Positions 16,495-26,199 of a stretch of 64,000 nt of DNA are shown here, piece after piece (the stretch's first letter is position 1; each line of letters opens with the position of its first letter). This DNA is from CALMBW01 sp963779645 (GTDB lineage Bacteria; Actinomycetota; CADDZG01; WHSQ01). Below the pieces are notes generated by a model, which was not told the origin of the DNA, searched no databases, and was given only the letters and a program-made list of their open reading frames with translations. The DNA is taken from NCBI GenBank assembly GCA_963779645.1, contig CAVZYX010000005.1, positions 806,001 to 870,000 of the forward strand. Reading direction: 5' to 3'. The position numbers were made by a program, and so were the translations under genes.

Positions 16495-19341
16495 ATGAGA
16501 CCGAGGAAGGAAAAAGAGGTTGGACTCCTCGAAGCTCTTCTCGGCCATGTCGACGACTATGCCCAGGAAGAGTCTTTCGAAGAGACTCCCGCGTTCGAGC
16601 CCCTTCCCGGTGACCCCATCGCTCCCGCCGGCGTTCCGTCGGGCGGAGAGAACACCTCCTACGACCCCGCTACTGGTATCTCTGGTGACAACACCGAGAT
16701 AGACCTTGCAGCGGCGGAACGGGAAGCGACCTCGACCGGGATCGACCAGCATGTCGCTCAGCAGTTCCCCCAGGAAGCCGGTGGAGGTCAGGTTCAACCT
16801 CCATCCCCGATCGCTCCTCCGCAGCCTGCCGCCGGCCCTGCCGACGACGACGTTTCACGCGCCCTAGCAGGCGGAGACGTCGGTCAGCGTCGAGCCGCGC
16901 TGAGAGATCTTCTTCAAAGAGAACTAACGGCCCCGTTGGTTGCGGCCGCCGCGATCGCGCTTCAGGATCCCGAGCAGGACCTCCGCGCCCTCGCATTGCA
17001 GGTGCTTGAGCGTGCTCCTCACTTAGCGACACTCGGCCCGGTCGAAGCCGCAACGCTGGATTGGGATCCGGGTATCCGGGCCCGAGCGATGGCGCTTCTC
17101 GGCCGCACGAACAACCCAACCGTTATCGAGACGCTGTACGAGCGCCTCGCTACAGAGTCCGATGAAGCCGTTGTCGGCGCCGGTCTTGCCGGGCTGGCAC
17201 ATCTGCTGCAGACGGTGCAGCGCCCGCTCGAGCCTCACACGATCGACCGAGTCGTTTCGATCGTGTCTAACCTTGCGCCGACCCTGAAGGCTCGTTTCCG
17301 TCGTGAACTCGGACTCATCGCACGCGTTCTTCCCGAGGAAGACCTCCTCTCCCGACTTCGTTCGGGCGATGCAGAGGTTCGCCTGGGGGCAGCAACACTT
17401 GCTCTCGAATCGGGTTCTCAGCGTTCGTACGAAGCACTCGCCAAGGGTGTTTCGGATGCCGACGCCAAGATCCGAAACCTGGCCACCGGGGCCCTTAGTC
17501 GTTTGCAGACCGGTCAGTTCGGCGAGACTGCCGCAGCTCCTCAGTATCAAGAGGCAGCGCAGGCGGAGACCGCAACTCCGGCGCCCGCAGAGATGCCTGC
17601 CCCGATCGTCGAAACATCTGCTTCCATCGAGGCTCCGATCGTTGATGAGCCGATGGAAGACATGGTCTTCAATGCTCTGATCGCTGCGCTTGACGATCCT
17701 CAGGCTGAGGTTCGTTCGCACTCCGAGGAAGCCCTTCGGTCCATGGAGAGTGACCGTCTCATGAAGTGGCTGCGTGATGGTCTCGTGTCAGATGACCCCC
17801 AGCGCAAGATCAAGATGGCCAAGATCGCTTCTCGACTCGAGATCTCGACCCTGGTGACAGACATGATCTCGGCTATCTCTTCGCTTCCCGAAGGCGAAGA
17901 GCGCACCAGGTTGGCCACATCTCTCAAAGATTTTCCCGACGTGTGGAACCGCATCTCCGAGATGCAGGACGATCCCGAGCCTGGGCGTCGTCTGGATGCG
18001 TTGGCTCTGGTGGGCGTTATCGACCCGACCCGCACCGATGCTCTTCAGAAAGGCATCAGCGACCCGAATGCCAATGTCCGCCTAGCGGCGATCGAAGCTG
18101 CCGGCGATGCTGTGTCGGGTGAGCTTGCAGAAACATTGATGACGCTCATGTCTACCGATTCGTCGGGCAAGGCTCGCGTTTCGTCCGTGCATGCGTTCAC
18201 GCACTCCGATGCAACGATCCGTCTGCGAGCCGCAGATCTGGCGTTGCACAGTGATGACGACAACGTAAGAGTTGCTGCGGTTGGCCTCCTTACAGGTGGA
18301 ACCGAAGAAGATGTTTCGTTGCTCGCCCGTGCATTGCACGATCACAACACCGATGTTGCTGCACAAGCTGTTGCGTACTTGGGTGCCATGCCGGCTCCCG
18401 AAGCACTCGCGGTTCTGTGGAGTTCCTTGCGCGGCGTGTCACGCGATGTGCAGGACCTGATCCTCGGCGTCCTTCGGGACTTCGACCGAGGCGCTGTCAC
18501 CCTCTTGGGCCGTCAAGCGCTCGAAAGCAGCAACCCCAGCGATCGTGTCCTGGGTCTTCGGGTCCTGTCTCGGATCGAGGGCCGCAACGGCGACAGGATC
18601 CTTAACGCTCTTGACGACCCGGCCCCCGAAGTACGCGTCGAGGCACTTACCAACCTTTTCGAGAACCCCGACCCCACTGCGGTCGACGCCGTCGGCCAAC
18701 GTCTGCGTGACCCCGAGACCCGTGTCCGGGCGATGGCGCTGAAGGTATTGAAGGCGATCGAGGATGACCGGGTTCTTCCCTTCCTCCTAGACGGAGCACG
18801 TGACCCCTCGAAAGAGGTTCGTGATTCGGCTCGGGAAGCACTCCTCAGCCACAGCTCCGGTTCGGTTGTCGAGCTCCTTCTCAAAGCACTGAAGTTCCCG
18901 ACGCACCGCAGGGCCGCTGCCGATCTTCTCGTCGAGCTCGGCGAGGTAGCGACCGACCGGCTTCTTGCCGCTCTTACCGGAGCAACACCGGAGATGCGTC
19001 GAGCGATCGGCGAGATCTTGGTGTCCTCCGAGTCTTCTTCGAGACTGACGGAGAACCTGAGTGACCGAAGCCCGACGAAGCGCCTCCGCGCTGTCGAGGG
19101 CCTCGGAGCCATGGGTGCCGTCGAAGCGGTTGACGCTCTGATCACCAGGTTGGATGACCCCGATGCCGAGGTCAGAACTACGACGGCCAAGATCCTTGGC
19201 GAGCTTGGCGACCCACGTGCGATCGAGCCTCTGAAAAGGGCTTTCATCGCAGACCCAGACATGGATGTTGTTGCAGCGATCGAACCAGCTTTGCGGCGAT
19301 TGACGGGTCCTCCCACAGAGGACGAGGACTCAAACGAGTAA
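16495..19341 (+). CDS. Large HEAT-repeat scaffold protein
   Basis: The 948-aa soluble protein has a low-complexity acidic/Pro-rich N-terminus (about 1-115), then HEAT/PBS-lyase-like repeats. These are interrupted by an Ala/Pro/Glu linker around 345-385 and resume to residue about 935. Typical units read LDDPQAEVRSHSEEALRSM, LNALDDPAPEVRVEALTNL and LDDPDAEVRTTTAKILGEL, each with the D-P..VR.A..L pattern. No catalytic motif is visible. Such solenoids bind partner proteins. The next gene, 14 bases on, is a glycosyltransferase that itself ends in HEAT repeats, suggesting the two proteins dock to each other in the polysaccharide machinery. Confidence 0.85.
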   Translation: MRPRKEKEVGLLEALLGHVDDYAQEESFEETPAFEPLPGDPIAPAGVPSGGENTSYDPATGISGDNTEIDLAAAEREATSTGIDQHVAQQFPQEAGGGQVQPPSPIAPPQPAAGPADDDVSRALAGGDVGQRRAALRDLLQRELTAPLVAAAAIALQDPEQDLRALALQVLERAPHLATLGPVEAATLDWDPGIRARAMALLGRTNNPTVIETLYERLATESDEAVVGAGLAGLAHLLQTVQRPLEPHTIDRVVSIVSNLAPTLKARFRRELGLIARVLPEEDLLSRLRSGDAEVRLGAATLALESGSQRSYEALAKGVSDADAKIRNLATGALSRLQTGQFGETAAAPQYQEAAQAETATPAPAEMPAPIVETSASIEAPIVDEPMEDMVFNALIAALDDPQAEVRSHSEEALRSMESDRLMKWLRDGLVSDDPQRKIKMAKIASRLEISTLVTDMISAISSLPEGEERTRLATSLKDFPDVWNRISEMQDDPEPGRRLDALALVGVIDPTRTDALQKGISDPNANVRLAAIEAAGDAVSGELAETLMTLMSTDSSGKARVSSVHAFTHSDATIRLRAADLALHSDDDNVRVAAVGLLTGGTEEDVSLLARALHDHNTDVAAQAVAYLGAMPAPEALAVLWSSLRGVSRDVQDLILGVLRDFDRGAVTLLGRQALESSNPSDRVLGLRVLSRIEGRNGDRILNALDDPAPEVRVEALTNLFENPDPTAVDAVGQRLRDPETRVRAMALKVLKAIEDDRVLPFLLDGARDPSKEVRDSAREALLSHSSGSVVELLLKALKFPTHRRAAADLLVELGEVATDRLLAALTGATPEMRRAIGEILVSSESSSRLTENLSDRSPTKRLRAVEGLGAMGAVEAVDALITRLDDPDAEVRTTTAKILGELGDPRAIEPLKRAFIADPDMDVVAAIEPALRRLTGPPTEDEDSNE

Positions 19342-19355
19342 GTGGAGTGTGACTA

Positions 19356-21485
19356 ATGGCAGATAGCGGATTCGCTCTTATCACCAGATCCGAGCCTCGA
19401 GCAGAGACTTCGGACCTGAAGGTTGTACTCACCACGGAGGGTACTTACCCGCACTTCCGAGGTGGCGTGAGCACGTGGTGCGAGACGCTTCTCCGTGGGA
19501 TGCCCGAGGTGGACTTCACCGTTTGGGCGCTCATGATGAACCCGTTCGTGTCTGCTCAGTACGACCTTCCCGATAACGTCGGTCACTTCTCCGGCGTCCC
19601 CCTGTGGGGTGTTGAAGAGCCCGCCGAGTACACCGTCGACATGCCTGCAGCGCGAGTTGTTTCGCTCTCACGTCGCACTCACGAGCGCGACGTGAAGGAG
19701 AAGTTCGTTCCTCTGTTCGAGGAGCTCCTCCGTCAGGTCGCTTCGGCTGACTTCGACCCCGGTCGCTTCGGCCAGCTTCTGTACGACATCCACCTTTACT
19801 TCAAGCGCAACGACTTCCGTCAGACGTTCCGTTCGGCTGCGACCTGGGAGGCGTTCAAGCGCTTCCTCCTCGAAGCTTCCGGCACGTACGTAACAGATGA
19901 AGCACCGGAGGAGTACATCGAGGCGAGCGAGCGCGTCACCCGTGATGAGGTTCGCAGCTCGATCCGTCAGCTCTTCCACCCACCGACTCCCGCCGAGCCG
20001 GAGAACGGTGGAGGCGAATACCTCCCAACCCTGTCCGACGCCACCGAGGCGATGCGTTGGCTCTACCGACTGATGACGCCGCTCGACTTCCCCGTCCCAG
20101 ATGGCGACGTCGTGCACTCATCCGCCGCGGCCTTCTGTGGCATCCCTGGCATCCTGGCGAAGATCGAGCGGAACACTCCGTTCGTCGTTACCGAGCACGG
20201 TGTCTACATGCGTGAGCAGTACCTCGCGCTGGGACGTTACGGCTACCCCTACCACCTGAAGAAGTTCCTTATGCAGGTGATCGTGGCTGTCGCTCGTACA
20301 TGCTTCCACTTCGCCGACCAGATCTCTCCGGTGTGTCGGTTCAACACCCGCTGGGAGATCCTGAACGGCGCAGCGGTCAACCGCATCCGAGTCATCTACA
20401 ACGGTGTCGACCCGGTTGCCTACAGCCCCCGCAAGGTCTCGCGTCCGAGCGCACCCACGGTCGTATCGGTTTCACGTATCGACCCACTGAAGGATCTCGA
20501 GACGATGCTTCACGTCGCAAACACCGTTCGCAAGCACGTGCCTAACGTGCAGTTCCTGCATTTCGGTCCCGTCAGCGACGACGAGTACGACAAGAAGCTC
20601 AAGAAGTTGTGGAAAGAGCTCAAACTCGAAGACACTGTGAAGTTCATGGGTTCAACGGATAACCCAGCAGAGGCATTCAACATGGGTGACCTCACGCTGT
20701 TGACCTCGATCTCGGAGGCGTTCCCTTACACCGTCATCGAATCGATGATGTGCGGGAAGCCGGTCGTCGCCACGAACGTCGGTGGGGTGTCCGAGGCGCT
20801 CGAGGATGTCGGTCTGCTGGCACGGGTCCGGGACATCGAGGCGTTGGCCGACGGTGTGTTGCGGCTGATCCGTCTTGACTCCGCCTCCAAGGCCGAGCTC
20901 GAAACGGCATGTCGCGACCGAGCCTTGAACCGGTTCACGATCCAAGCTGCAGTCGAGGGCTACCGGATCACCTACCGCAGACTTGCCGACCAGGCCAGGG
21001 ACGAGTCCCGCCGCAGAGAGGCAGCTCGCCCGGCGGCGGTCGAGGTTGCCCCGATGGCAGCGGTTGCCGGGGAGTACCCGGTAGCGACCCAGCCGCCGAT
21101 GGGTGGTGTGGTCCAGCAGACCCCATCAGCGATGACTGCTGTCCATCAGCCAGCTCCTCAGGTTGCTCCGATGGTCGAGTCTGCCGAGCCGCACTCGCCG
21201 GCGATCACCGTTCCGGAATCCAATGTCGAGCCCTCGGCGGTGGAAGCGGTTCCCACCGGTACCGCTCCTTCGACACCAGTCTCCGGCCAGGATCCCCGAT
21301 CGATGCTGAGACATCCGAGCTCAGAGATCAGGATCCAGGCGGTTCAGCAGATCGGGAGTGCAGTGCCTCCGGCCGAAGCGACGAGATTGCTTTCCGATCT
21401 CCTCCGTCATGACCCGGACGCCAGAGTTCGCTCGGCAGCAGCCTCGGCCCTCACGACACTCTTCGGGCAAACCGACGTCGGATAG
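19356..21485 (+). CDS. PelF-like GT4 glycosyltransferase fused to C-terminal HEAT repeats
   Basis: The 709-aa protein begins with the PelF-type N-terminal region: VVLTTEGTYPHFRGGVSTWC, and VHSSAAAFCGIPG further on. The GT4 donor domain follows, including VSVSRIDPLKDLETML and the EAFPYTVIESMMCGKPVVA nucleotide-sugar site (about 435-455). PelF makes the Pel polysaccharide from UDP-sugars in the cytoplasm in known systems. After about residue 560 there is a Pro/Ala/Val-rich linker, then one to two HEAT-like units (LRHPSSEIRIQAVQQIGSA; LRHDPDARVRSAAASALTTL). I am not aware of HEAT repeats on characterised PelF proteins. Upstream lies the HEAT scaffold gene. Confidence 0.8.
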   Translation: MADSGFALITRSEPRAETSDLKVVLTTEGTYPHFRGGVSTWCETLLRGMPEVDFTVWALMMNPFVSAQYDLPDNVGHFSGVPLWGVEEPAEYTVDMPAARVVSLSRRTHERDVKEKFVPLFEELLRQVASADFDPGRFGQLLYDIHLYFKRNDFRQTFRSAATWEAFKRFLLEASGTYVTDEAPEEYIEASERVTRDEVRSSIRQLFHPPTPAEPENGGGEYLPTLSDATEAMRWLYRLMTPLDFPVPDGDVVHSSAAAFCGIPGILAKIERNTPFVVTEHGVYMREQYLALGRYGYPYHLKKFLMQVIVAVARTCFHFADQISPVCRFNTRWEILNGAAVNRIRVIYNGVDPVAYSPRKVSRPSAPTVVSVSRIDPLKDLETMLHVANTVRKHVPNVQFLHFGPVSDDEYDKKLKKLWKELKLEDTVKFMGSTDNPAEAFNMGDLTLLTSISEAFPYTVIESMMCGKPVVATNVGGVSEALEDVGLLARVRDIEALADGVLRLIRLDSASKAELETACRDRALNRFTIQAAVEGYRITYRRLADQARDESRRREAARPAAVEVAPMAAVAGEYPVATQPPMGGVVQQTPSAMTAVHQPAPQVAPMVESAEPHSPAITVPESNVEPSAVEAVPTGTAPSTPVSGQDPRSMLRHPSSEIRIQAVQQIGSAVPPAEATRLLSDLLRHDPDARVRSAAASALTTLFGQTDVG

Positions 21486-21498
21486 ACCCCAAGCGTTG

Positions 21499-21539
21499 AT
21501 GTCTGCGCTCGCTTCTGAGCCAGGAACGAGCGCAGACAT
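21499..21539. terminator. Long inverted repeat after the PelF-like gene
   Basis: The 13-base arms ATGTCTGCGCTCG (21499-21511) and CGAGCGCAGACAT (21527-21539) are perfectly complementary around a 15-base loop. They start 13 bases after the stop codon. No T-run follows, so it is not a textbook intrinsic terminator. It could attenuate transcription into the membrane-protein genes, protect the upstream mRNA's 3' end, or be an operator. Confidence 0.55.
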
Positions 21540-21570
21540 TTAGGGGCCCCGATAGGGAGGCGACCGTGAA

Positions 21571-23715
21571 GTGATCAACATGTTCGCCGTCTTAGCGGCA
21601 TTCGCTGGTGCCTTCGTGGTGCTTCCGTACTTCGTACTGCCTAGACCCAAAGGCGCTCGCTCGATCCTCGACGTCATAACCATGAACATGGTTCGTTGGC
21701 TGGCGATCGTGATCGTCGCCGTCCACGTTCTCGTTCTTCTTCGGATGTTCGAGATGCTGGCGGTGGCCCTCTTGTGCGCGTTCGGGTTCTACTTCTCCCG
21801 CCTCAAACCGTCCGGATGGACGGTCTCGAAGGCGAAAGAGCTCGCATGGCGGAGGGCCGAGCGATTCATCCAGAAAACAGACGACATAGAGCTGTCCTTT
21901 CGAATTGGGAAGAAGGGCGAACGCTCGATCCCCAAACTGAAGCTGGTGCCGGACCCTCCAGAGGATGTTCCGAAGCGGTCTCGCGTGCGCATCGCTCTGT
22001 TGGCACTGGTCCCCTTGACGATGTTGGGGGTTTCGTTCTGGTTACGGGCTCGATTCGCGTTGGGCCACATGTCGCTCAGCCCGCCGGACTCGTATCACTA
22101 CATGGCGTGGGCGAAGGGGCTGCTGGCGAACGAGATATTCACCGATGGTGTTTACCCACACGGCCTTCCCGCGCTGCTCGCGTTCACGAACAAGTTCAAC
22201 GCCTCAGCCTCGATGCTCGACGTGACCCGTTTCATGGGCCCGCTTATCGGCACGATGGTCGTGTACGGGATCTTCTACACGATCTACCGGCTCACCGATA
22301 ATTTCGGAGCTGCCACTTTCGCCGCCGGAGCCTTCGGCCTTCTTGGTACGCGACCCGAGTGGCACGAACCTTGGTTCCGCCAGACCGGGCCGCTGCCGCA
22401 GGAGCTCGGCCTTGCCATCGTGCTACTTGCCCTTCCTTCGGCAGTTCTTGCCGTCGCGGAGCGCGAGAAGGACCACCTCTGGACCGTTGCTGCGGCGAGC
22501 ATCGCGATCGGCTTCACTCATCCCGTTCCATTGCCGGTGTTCATCGTCCTGGCGATCGCGGGAGCATTCGGTGCGGCCGTTGTTCGCGGTGGTTTCTTTC
22601 AAGCATTCAGGGTGAGCTTCGTCGCAGTGGCGGCAGGCGCGGCCAGCATGGCTTACATGCCGATAGCGCATTGGGCGGGACTCGACTTCTTCGAGCCGAT
22701 CAAGAACCTCACACCACTCGCTTCAGTAGGGGAGGACTCCTCGGACGTGGTGCTGTCATCAGGACAGATCGGTTTCCAGGGGTTCTCACGATTCGCGCTG
22801 CCGGCCGTGATCCTCGGTTTACTCGCCTGCTTGGCCCTACTCCTCGTTCACGATGGGCCTAAGAGAGCATCGAAGCTCCTCGGGTTCTCGGCTATAGCGA
22901 TCGTCGTGATGATCCTCTACGACGTCGCGAACCTTGGACTGGATCCCTACTACGCGGACCGTTTGGCGCAGGTCATCGGCCCTCAGCTAGCGCTGACATT
23001 GGGCCTTGGTTTCGCCGCGCTCACACTCGTGTTTCCCAAGGACAAAGCGGTGTCGGCTGCAGCGCTGATGATCGCTGGAGTTGTCGCTCTAGGCGTTTTC
23101 AGTAAGAGCTACCCGGCGATGGCGGGCACGCAAGAAACGATCGAGTACGAATCGGTGACTCGGGTGACGATGCAGATCGCGGAGAACTACGAGCAGTACT
23201 CGTACACGATCGTAGGAACACCTCAACAACGTCAGGTAGTCCTCGGGGACGGGTGGTTCATCGAAGCGTGGGTGTTCGCGCGCGATGCCGCGTTCAGAGG
23301 CGCTCGAGACCCCGGCTACCAGATGTCCTCTAGGCAAGGTGTTTCGCGCGGTACACCGGATATCGGTGGCCTGATCCTTATCCCCACGCAAGACGTCTTC
23401 ATCTTCGTTGAGAAGCAACCGTTCAGCGGCCCTGAGGTCGCGGCGGATGGGCCAACGGAGGAGTACTACTTCGACCCCATGAAACGTGGGCGGATCATGG
23501 CTCGTATGTATCTGTGGGCCGAAACGTATCTCCGTTATCACACGGACATGTCCGTGTACTTCGAGAACGATCAGATAAAGGTGTACCGGATCTCGCGCAC
23601 CCCGGATGTCGAAGGTGCTGCCGACACGCCGGAGTTCAAGGACTACACGTGGAAGCCCGGCCGCCTCTTCACCACCGGCCCCACCTCCCCCTCCGAAGTA
23701 GAACTCGACTTCTAA
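21571..23715 (+). CDS. Large polytopic membrane protein, GT-C-like, copy 1
   Basis: The 714-aa protein starts at a GTG after GGGAGG. Two membrane segments occur near the N-terminus, a charged cytoplasmic loop follows (about 90-140), then about ten more segments. After the third segment comes PPDSYHYMAWAKGLLANE, an acidic outer-loop motif reminiscent of GT-C glycosyltransferases that use lipid-linked donors. The last ~180 residues are soluble and end NTPEF-like (DTPEFKDYTWKPG). It is a paralogue of the 739-aa protein at 26200, with very similar C-terminal domains (TQDVFIFVEKQ, FDPMKRGRIMARMY). Proposed role: transfer of sugars or polymerisation outside the membrane. Exact reaction unknown. Confidence 0.6.
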   Translation: MINMFAVLAAFAGAFVVLPYFVLPRPKGARSILDVITMNMVRWLAIVIVAVHVLVLLRMFEMLAVALLCAFGFYFSRLKPSGWTVSKAKELAWRRAERFIQKTDDIELSFRIGKKGERSIPKLKLVPDPPEDVPKRSRVRIALLALVPLTMLGVSFWLRARFALGHMSLSPPDSYHYMAWAKGLLANEIFTDGVYPHGLPALLAFTNKFNASASMLDVTRFMGPLIGTMVVYGIFYTIYRLTDNFGAATFAAGAFGLLGTRPEWHEPWFRQTGPLPQELGLAIVLLALPSAVLAVAEREKDHLWTVAAASIAIGFTHPVPLPVFIVLAIAGAFGAAVVRGGFFQAFRVSFVAVAAGAASMAYMPIAHWAGLDFFEPIKNLTPLASVGEDSSDVVLSSGQIGFQGFSRFALPAVILGLLACLALLLVHDGPKRASKLLGFSAIAIVVMILYDVANLGLDPYYADRLAQVIGPQLALTLGLGFAALTLVFPKDKAVSAAALMIAGVVALGVFSKSYPAMAGTQETIEYESVTRVTMQIAENYEQYSYTIVGTPQQRQVVLGDGWFIEAWVFARDAAFRGARDPGYQMSSRQGVSRGTPDIGGLILIPTQDVFIFVEKQPFSGPEVAADGPTEEYYFDPMKRGRIMARMYLWAETYLRYHTDMSVYFENDQIKVYRISRTPDVEGAADTPEFKDYTWKPGRLFTTGPTSPSEVELDF

Positions 23716-23775
23716 CCTGGACGAACTGTGGCACAGAGCGGCCACAGACTGACCGCCATATGCCACAGTTGGGGG

Positions 23776-24417
23776 ATGCTTGATCTGACCGCGCTTGCTG
23801 TGTTCTCGCTCGCCTCGCTGGCGCTACTTGTGGTGCCCGGGCCGAGCGTTCTCTACATCGTTACTCGCAGCATCACGCAAGGCAGGATGGCCGGGATCGT
23901 TTCGGTGCTCGGTGTCCATGTGGGGACCACCGTTCACATCGCTGCAGCCGCCTTGGGGCTGTCTGCAGTACTCATGCGATCGGTGGTGGCTTTCAACATC
24001 GTCAAGTACGCGGGGGCCGCCTATCTGATCTACCTCGGGATCCGCAAACTGCGCGAATCGGACACAAGCGACACTTTCTCGAAGGTGACCGTGGAGCCCC
24101 TAGGCAAGATCTTCAGGCAGGGGATCATCGTGAACGTCCTCAATCCCAAGACGGCCTTGTTCTTCTTCGCGTTCTTGCCGCAGTTCGTGGATGTACAAAA
24201 CGGCTCCCCGCGGCTTCAGATGATCGTGCTGGGGCTGGTTTTCATCGCCTTGGGCATCCTCAGCGATGGCACCTATGCCCTCGTCTCGTCTGTGTTGGGC
24301 GATCGATTGCGCTCCAGCGAGCGCTTCGCACGGCGCCAGCGCCTGTTCTCCGGCGGTGTTTACGTAGGGCTCGGAGTGACCGCCGCCCTTTCCGGCCACC
24401 GCACAACCCATACGTAA
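23776..24417 (+). CDS. LysE/RhtB-family exporter
   Basis: Starting at the ATG at 23776, the 213-aa product has six predicted membrane helices and the family's N-terminal motif (LALLVVPGPSVLYIVTRSITQGR). It also has the NPKTALFFFAFLPQFV motif in the middle. LysE/RhtB proteins export amino acids or related small metabolites. It sits inside the polysaccharide locus, between a GT-C-like gene and the PelG-like gene, yet has no obvious link to it. It may be an insertion or may be co-transcribed by chance. Confidence 0.85.
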   Translation: MLDLTALAVFSLASLALLVVPGPSVLYIVTRSITQGRMAGIVSVLGVHVGTTVHIAAAALGLSAVLMRSVVAFNIVKYAGAAYLIYLGIRKLRESDTSDTFSKVTVEPLGKIFRQGIIVNVLNPKTALFFFAFLPQFVDVQNGSPRLQMIVLGLVFIALGILSDGTYALVSSVLGDRLRSSERFARRQRLFSGGVYVGLGVTAALSGHRTTHT

Positions 24418-24576
24418 AAATCGCAGGAACGGGCTAAGCCGAAGGGTCCTCCAGACCCACGCCGCCGCGGGCCGACCACATTCGTACCGGGGAAGGATGC
24501 TGCTGAGGGGGCAGAGTCCTAGTTTCTTCCATGTGGAAAGTAATGGAAAACCCATAGACCCGGCGGGAGCCACTAG

Positions 24577-26187
24577 ATGACTGTAACGATGCCATCGGTT
24601 GACCAGCTCGTGGACGAGCTTTCCGAGTCCACGGGTTGGCTCGAGAGCTCTTACGAAGCCGCGGCCCACTTAGAGGCCAAGGGGATCTCCGACGAAGACG
24701 CTCGCCGTTTCTACGGACAACCCGACGTGTTCGCTCTTGCGGAGGATGTCGTTCGCAGACAGCGTGAGCAAGAGAACAGCCGTGCTCGCGCGTGGGAAGA
24801 AGAGCGCCGGCGTCAGAGTGACGAGTACGAGAAGCACAAGCCAGACTCCTTGCTCCGCGCCATCCCTCGATTCTTCATCCGAGGTGCGGTCTTCGGTCTC
24901 CCGATGACCATCATGATCATCGCGATCCTTCTGCTCCTTTACTCCCTGTGGGCCTACTACTACTTCACGGTGACCCGTGCAACGGCGATCGGTGTGGGAA
25001 CGGCTCTTAGCTACTTCATCGCTGGAGGTATCACACAGGCGATCGGTCGACGAGGCCTCATGTACCTCCGTCAAGGTATGTTCTTGCTGTCGCTGAAAGT
25101 GAGCGCGTTCTTCCTGCTACTTGGGGTCGTGCTCACATTGATCGTGGCGGCGGTCTTGTGGTTGTTCTTCTCGGTCTTCCCGGTCATCTCGGCGCTGGAC
25201 CGAAACATCGCAGTTCTCTACTACCTGACACTGTCGCTCCTGTGGCTGTGCCTGGCGCTGCTCTACATGTTGCAGCGAGAGTTCTTGTTCTCCGTGGCCA
25301 TCGCGCTCGGTATCGGTGTTGTCTACATCTTCCGTGAGTGGTTCGACTGGCCGATCGTTGCTGCGCACCAGGTCGGCATCATCGCCGGAGCCTTGTTCTC
25401 TCTGTTGTGCGCAGTTGGGATCTTGCTCTTCCAACACCACCGCAGCAAGGATCCCAAGATCCCCATCTCTACACAGCTGCCTCGCGTAACGATGTTGATC
25501 GCGTCGGTGGCACCGTTCCTACTGTTCGGTTTCCTCTACTTCGGTCTTCTGTTCGCCGACCGGATCATCGCCTGGACGGGGCGCATGCCCTTCCGTCAAA
25601 GCTTCATCTGGTTCCGCACCGACTACGAGGTCGGTCTGAACTGGGCGCTGCTGGGATTGCTGCCGGCGTTCGCTGCCCTCGAGTACGCGATCTACCGGTT
25701 CAGCCAGTTCACCAAGCCACGCCAGCTCGAGTACTCCCTGAAGGAGACTTCCAGCTTCCGTGACTGGTTCCTGAGGTTCTTCACCTTCCGTGCTCTTACG
25801 TTTTTCGTCATGGCTGTTATCGGCGCACTGGTCGCCTACTTCGGCGTCAGGTACGCGGTTCGCTACGTGCCGGAGATCGCGATCATGTTCAACGACATCA
25901 GCGTGACGGTGTTCTGGTGGGCAGTCGTGTCCTACGCCCTTATCGCTTTCTCGCTCCTCAACGTTTCACTGTTCTTCTGGGTCTCGCGTCCTTCGATGGC
26001 GATCATGGCCGCAGCCCCCGCGCTGCTGGTCGACATCATCGTCGGGTTCTTGCTCAGTAGGTTCTTCAGTTACTGGTGGGCAGTCTTCGGTCTGTTCTCC
26101 GGAGCGGTGGTGTTCGCCGTCCTGAGCCTGGTGCTCGCCATCCGGATCGTCAGCAAGCTCGACTACTACTACTACTCCTCCTTCTAG
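24577..26187 (+). CDS. PelG-like polysaccharide membrane transporter
   Basis: The 536-aa protein has a charged cytoplasmic N-terminus (about 1-95, helical, VVRRQREQENSRARAWEEERRR) and about 12 membrane helices. It contains GLLFADRIIAWTG and ends IRIVSKLDYYYYSSF. The topology and the aromatic LDYYYY-type end are features I associate with PelG of the MOP flippase superfamily, which works with PelF to move the Pel chain across the membrane. The N-terminal soluble extension is unusual for PelG. It stands between the two GT-C-like paralogues and starts 13 bases before the second. Assignment rests on pattern and on the PelF neighbour. Confidence 0.6.
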   Translation: MTVTMPSVDQLVDELSESTGWLESSYEAAAHLEAKGISDEDARRFYGQPDVFALAEDVVRRQREQENSRARAWEEERRRQSDEYEKHKPDSLLRAIPRFFIRGAVFGLPMTIMIIAILLLLYSLWAYYYFTVTRATAIGVGTALSYFIAGGITQAIGRRGLMYLRQGMFLLSLKVSAFFLLLGVVLTLIVAAVLWLFFSVFPVISALDRNIAVLYYLTLSLLWLCLALLYMLQREFLFSVAIALGIGVVYIFREWFDWPIVAAHQVGIIAGALFSLLCAVGILLFQHHRSKDPKIPISTQLPRVTMLIASVAPFLLFGFLYFGLLFADRIIAWTGRMPFRQSFIWFRTDYEVGLNWALLGLLPAFAALEYAIYRFSQFTKPRQLEYSLKETSSFRDWFLRFFTFRALTFFVMAVIGALVAYFGVRYAVRYVPEIAIMFNDISVTVFWWAVVSYALIAFSLLNVSLFFWVSRPSMAIMAAAPALLVDIIVGFLLSRFFSYWWAVFGLFSGAVVFAVLSLVLAIRIVSKLDYYYYSSF

Positions 26188-26199
26188 GACAGGCCGCAG

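Noticed and set aside
18513..19316. Long minus-strand frame opposite the HEAT gene
   Set aside because: Ser/Arg-rich shadow frame of a high-GC coding region with no start context or recognisable domain.
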